A stretch of DNA of 6,769 bases from Tannerella sp. Lineage in GTDB: Bacteria > Bacteroidota > Bacteroidia > Bacteroidales > Tannerellaceae. The notes beneath the pieces are model-generated. The model ran no database searches. It was not told where the DNA came from and saw only the letters and a list, made by a program, of their open reading frames with translations. The position numbers and the translations under genes are program-made. Of the stretch, positions 5,555 through 6,769 are shown piece after piece (position 1 is the stretch's first letter; the number at the start of each line of letters is the position of its first letter). The DNA is taken from contig JAIRXI010000365.1 of the NCBI GenBank assembly GCA_031268395.1, forward strand, positions 1-6,769. The letters run 5' to 3'.

Positions 5555-6598
5555 ATGAACAGCATCACAGGAACACCCTCCCGGCCACAGTCCCCTTCGC
5601 CGCAGGAGAGGGATCGGGGGAGAGACAGGAAAACACTGCGCATCGTCTACATGGGCACGCCGGATTTTGCGGTAGAGAGTTTGCGTGTCCTGGTGGAGGG
5701 CGGTTACCGGGTCGTTGGCGTCGTCACGATGCCCGACAAGCCGGCGGGACGGCACGGCAGCGTCCTGCAATCCAGTCCGGTCAAGCAGTATGCACAGCGG
5801 CAGGGCATTCCCGTCCTGCAGCCGGAGAAACTGAAAGACGAAGCTTTCCTGGCAGCACTTCGCGCCCTGAAAGCCGACCTGCAAATTGTAGCGGCCTTCC
5901 GCATGTTGCCCGAAGTCGTGTGGAACATGCCGCCCCTGGGCACGTTCAACCTGCACGCCTCGCTTCTGCCGCAGTATCGCGGCGCGGCGCCCGTCAACTG
6001 GGCCTTGATCAACGGCGAAAAGGAAACGGGCGTAACCACGTTTTTCCTGACTCACGAAATCGACACCGGCCATATCCTCTGCCGGCGACGCCTGCCGATC
6101 GCCGTGACGGACGATGCGGGCAGCCTTCATGACAAACTGATGACGCTGGGCGCCGCGCTGGTAATCGAAACCGTCGACCTGCTGCTGGCAAGCGGCGGAC
6201 AGGCAGACACGATCCCGCAGGAAACGCTGACCGCTTCCGGCGTCGAACTCCGTCCCGCGCCGAAACTCTTCAAAGACACCTGTCGCATCAACTGGCAACA
6301 GTCTGCCGGGGCTGTCCGCGATTTCATCCGCGGCCTCTCGCCCAGTCCGGCCGCCTGGACGGAATGGATGGCTGCGGATGCAGCGCCACAGTCGATGAAG
6401 ATTTTCCGGTCGGAAAGCCTTCCGGAGAGGCACGCACTGTCGCCCGGCGCAGTCCGTACCGACGGCTGCTCGTATCTCGACGTGGCCGCAACGGACGGAT
6501 TCGTCCGGCTGCTTTCCGTTCAGCTGGCCGGCAAACGGCAGATGGACATGAAAGACTTCCTGAATGGCCTCAAACAGGCCGCCGTGACAGTCAGGTGA
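5555..6598 (+). CDS. fmt: Methionyl-tRNA formyltransferase with repeat-derived N-terminal extension
   Basis: Fmt transfers a formyl group from 10-formyltetrahydrofolate to Met-tRNAfMet in the cytoplasm, preparing the initiator tRNA. The 347-residue product has the hydrolase-like formyltransferase domain: LRIVYMGTPDFAVESL (28-43), FNLHASLLPQYRGAAP (131-146) with catalytic Asn132 and His134, and THEIDTGHIL (166-175) with catalytic Asp170. A C-terminal tRNA-binding domain follows from about residue 236 (PKLFKDTCRINW). The protein normally begins a few residues before LRIVY. Here there are 27 residues ahead of it, rich in Pro, Ser, Arg and Asp, overlapping the repeat at 5576-5620. No ATG, GTG or TTG lies in frame between 5555 and the Met33 codon, and a Met33 start would destroy the first strand. 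The A-rich leader AAAAATAAAAAG before the 5555 ATG fits Bacteroidetes initiation. It lies 87 bases after the CLC gene. Confidence 0.93.
   Translation: MNSITGTPSRPQSPSPQERDRGRDRKTLRIVYMGTPDFAVESLRVLVEGGYRVVGVVTMPDKPAGRHGSVLQSSPVKQYAQRQGIPVLQPEKLKDEAFLAALRALKADLQIVAAFRMLPEVVWNMPPLGTFNLHASLLPQYRGAAPVNWALINGEKETGVTTFFLTHEIDTGHILCRRRLPIAVTDDAGSLHDKLMTLGAALVIETVDLLLASGGQADTIPQETLTASGVELRPAPKLFKDTCRINWQQSAGAVRDFIRGLSPSPAAWTEWMAADAAPQSMKIFRSESLPERHALSPGAVRTDGCSYLDVAATDGFVRLLSVQLAGKRQMDMKDFLNGLKQAAVTVR
5576..5620 (-). repeat. Diverged hairpin repeat inside the 5' end of fmt, copy 2
   Basis: Read on the minus strand, this starts CCCCCGATCCCTCTCC and ends GGCCGGGAGGG, parallel to the copy at 5540-5494. 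Its arms TCCCCTTC and GAGAGGGA can pair imperfectly around GCCGCAG. On the plus strand it lies in frame within fmt and encodes roughly residues 8-22, a proline-, serine- and arginine-rich stretch unlike the rest of the enzyme. Similarity to copy 1 was judged by eye and is moderate. Confidence 0.45.
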
Positions 6599-6653
6599 CG
6601 CACAGGGCGGACACCTGCCGGAGCTGTGTCCATCCGCTGTCTTACCCTGCGCG

Positions 6654-6756
6654 AAATAATCCCAACATGTCCATTAGACACTTCCCCGTCGTGTCCGGAA
6701 GAGAAGACGGCTTGCCGGCCGCAAACGGAATATCCGCCCGTCAACCCGTCCCGGCC
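6654..6756 (+). repeat. Long inverted repeat, right copy
   Basis: This is the inverted partner of 205-308. The 36 bases 6721-6756 match perfectly, and the rest differs by about 10 substitutions and one missing base. The shared unit extends about 13 bases before the ATG at 6667 (AAATAATCCCAAC here, AAATGATCCCGAA in the left copy). It begins 55 bases after the fmt stop codon. The two copies bracket about 6.3 kb of ordinary operon sequence. There is no transposase, and this looks like one of a family of dispersed repeats rather than the ends of a transposon. Confidence 0.85.
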
Positions 6757-6769
6757 TTCTATAACGATG
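6667..6769 (+). CDS. Possible short repeat-borne open frame, partial
   Basis: An ATG at 6667 opens 34 codons that remain open at the right edge, beginning MSIRHFPVVSGRED and continuing GLPAANGISARQPVPA then FYND. The frame lies inside the right repeat copy. Compared with the left copy, the three differences around codons 15-18 (GGC/GGT, TTG/CTG, GCC/GCA) are all synonymous in this frame, as expected if the repeat evolved as coding sequence. Against this, changes in codons 5-10 alter residues and the left copy has a one-base insertion. No promoter or A-rich leader is obvious. I do not recognise the peptide and it may be only an open stretch in a non-coding repeat. Confidence 0.3.
   Translation, partial: MSIRHFPVVSGREDGLPAANGISARQPVPAFYND

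Noticed and set aside
6609..6631. Terminator after fmt
   Set aside because: GGACAC and GTGTCC can pair around an 11-base loop, but the stem is only six pairs and there is no T-run; not convincing.
205..6756. Composite transposon or phase-variable invertible segment
   Set aside because: No transposase or invertase is present, the content is housekeeping, and the repeats are imperfect and unlike the short recombinase sites of Bacteroides invertible promoters. Homologous inversion remains possible.

Overview
The window looks like chromosomal DNA from a fairly GC-rich member of the Bacteroidetes, most likely Bacteroidales. Three things point there. A perfect TAnnTTTG-type -7 box, the form used by the Bacteroidetes primary sigma factor, lies before the first complete gene. 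Shine-Dalgarno sequences are absent and starts sit in A-rich leaders. The YrdC-domain protein, CLC protein and Fmt have Bacteroidales-like sequences and adjacency. The species cannot be named from this window.

Layout. Positions 1-200 are AT-rich and differ in composition from the rest. They hold a leftward promoter, a partly duplicated promoter/start block, and the probable first 19 codons of a leftward gene that leaves the window. Positions 205-308 carry one copy of a ~104-bp repeat whose inverted partner lies at 6654-6756. Positions 309-676 contain no credible gene, only a perfect 10-bp-stem hairpin and the promoter of the gene run.

From 677 to 6598 six genes run rightwards with gaps of 9, 51, 2, 1 and 87 bases, so they are probably one operon. 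In order they are: an acidic conserved-type hypothetical protein; an OmpA-like lipoprotein with a glycine-zipper segment; an L-threonylcarbamoyladenylate synthase (tRNA t6A37 synthesis); a polyprenol-phosphate sugar-1-phosphate transferase that starts glycan assembly on a lipid carrier; a CLC-family chloride channel/antiporter with tandem CBS domains; and methionyl-tRNA formyltransferase (fmt). Two products serve translation (t6A and fMet-tRNA) and three act at the envelope, so this is a mixed housekeeping operon rather than a single pathway.

The least ordinary parts are between the genes. The flanking inverted repeat may encode a short conserved peptide: the three differences between the copies in its central part are all silent in one frame. 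Two diverged hairpin repeats lie at the clc-fmt junction. The second has become the coding sequence of an N-terminal extension of Fmt that has no alternative start nearby. At the left edge the promoter and first codons of the leftward gene appear twice. I see no CRISPR array, tRNA, rRNA, transposase, phage gene or defence system.
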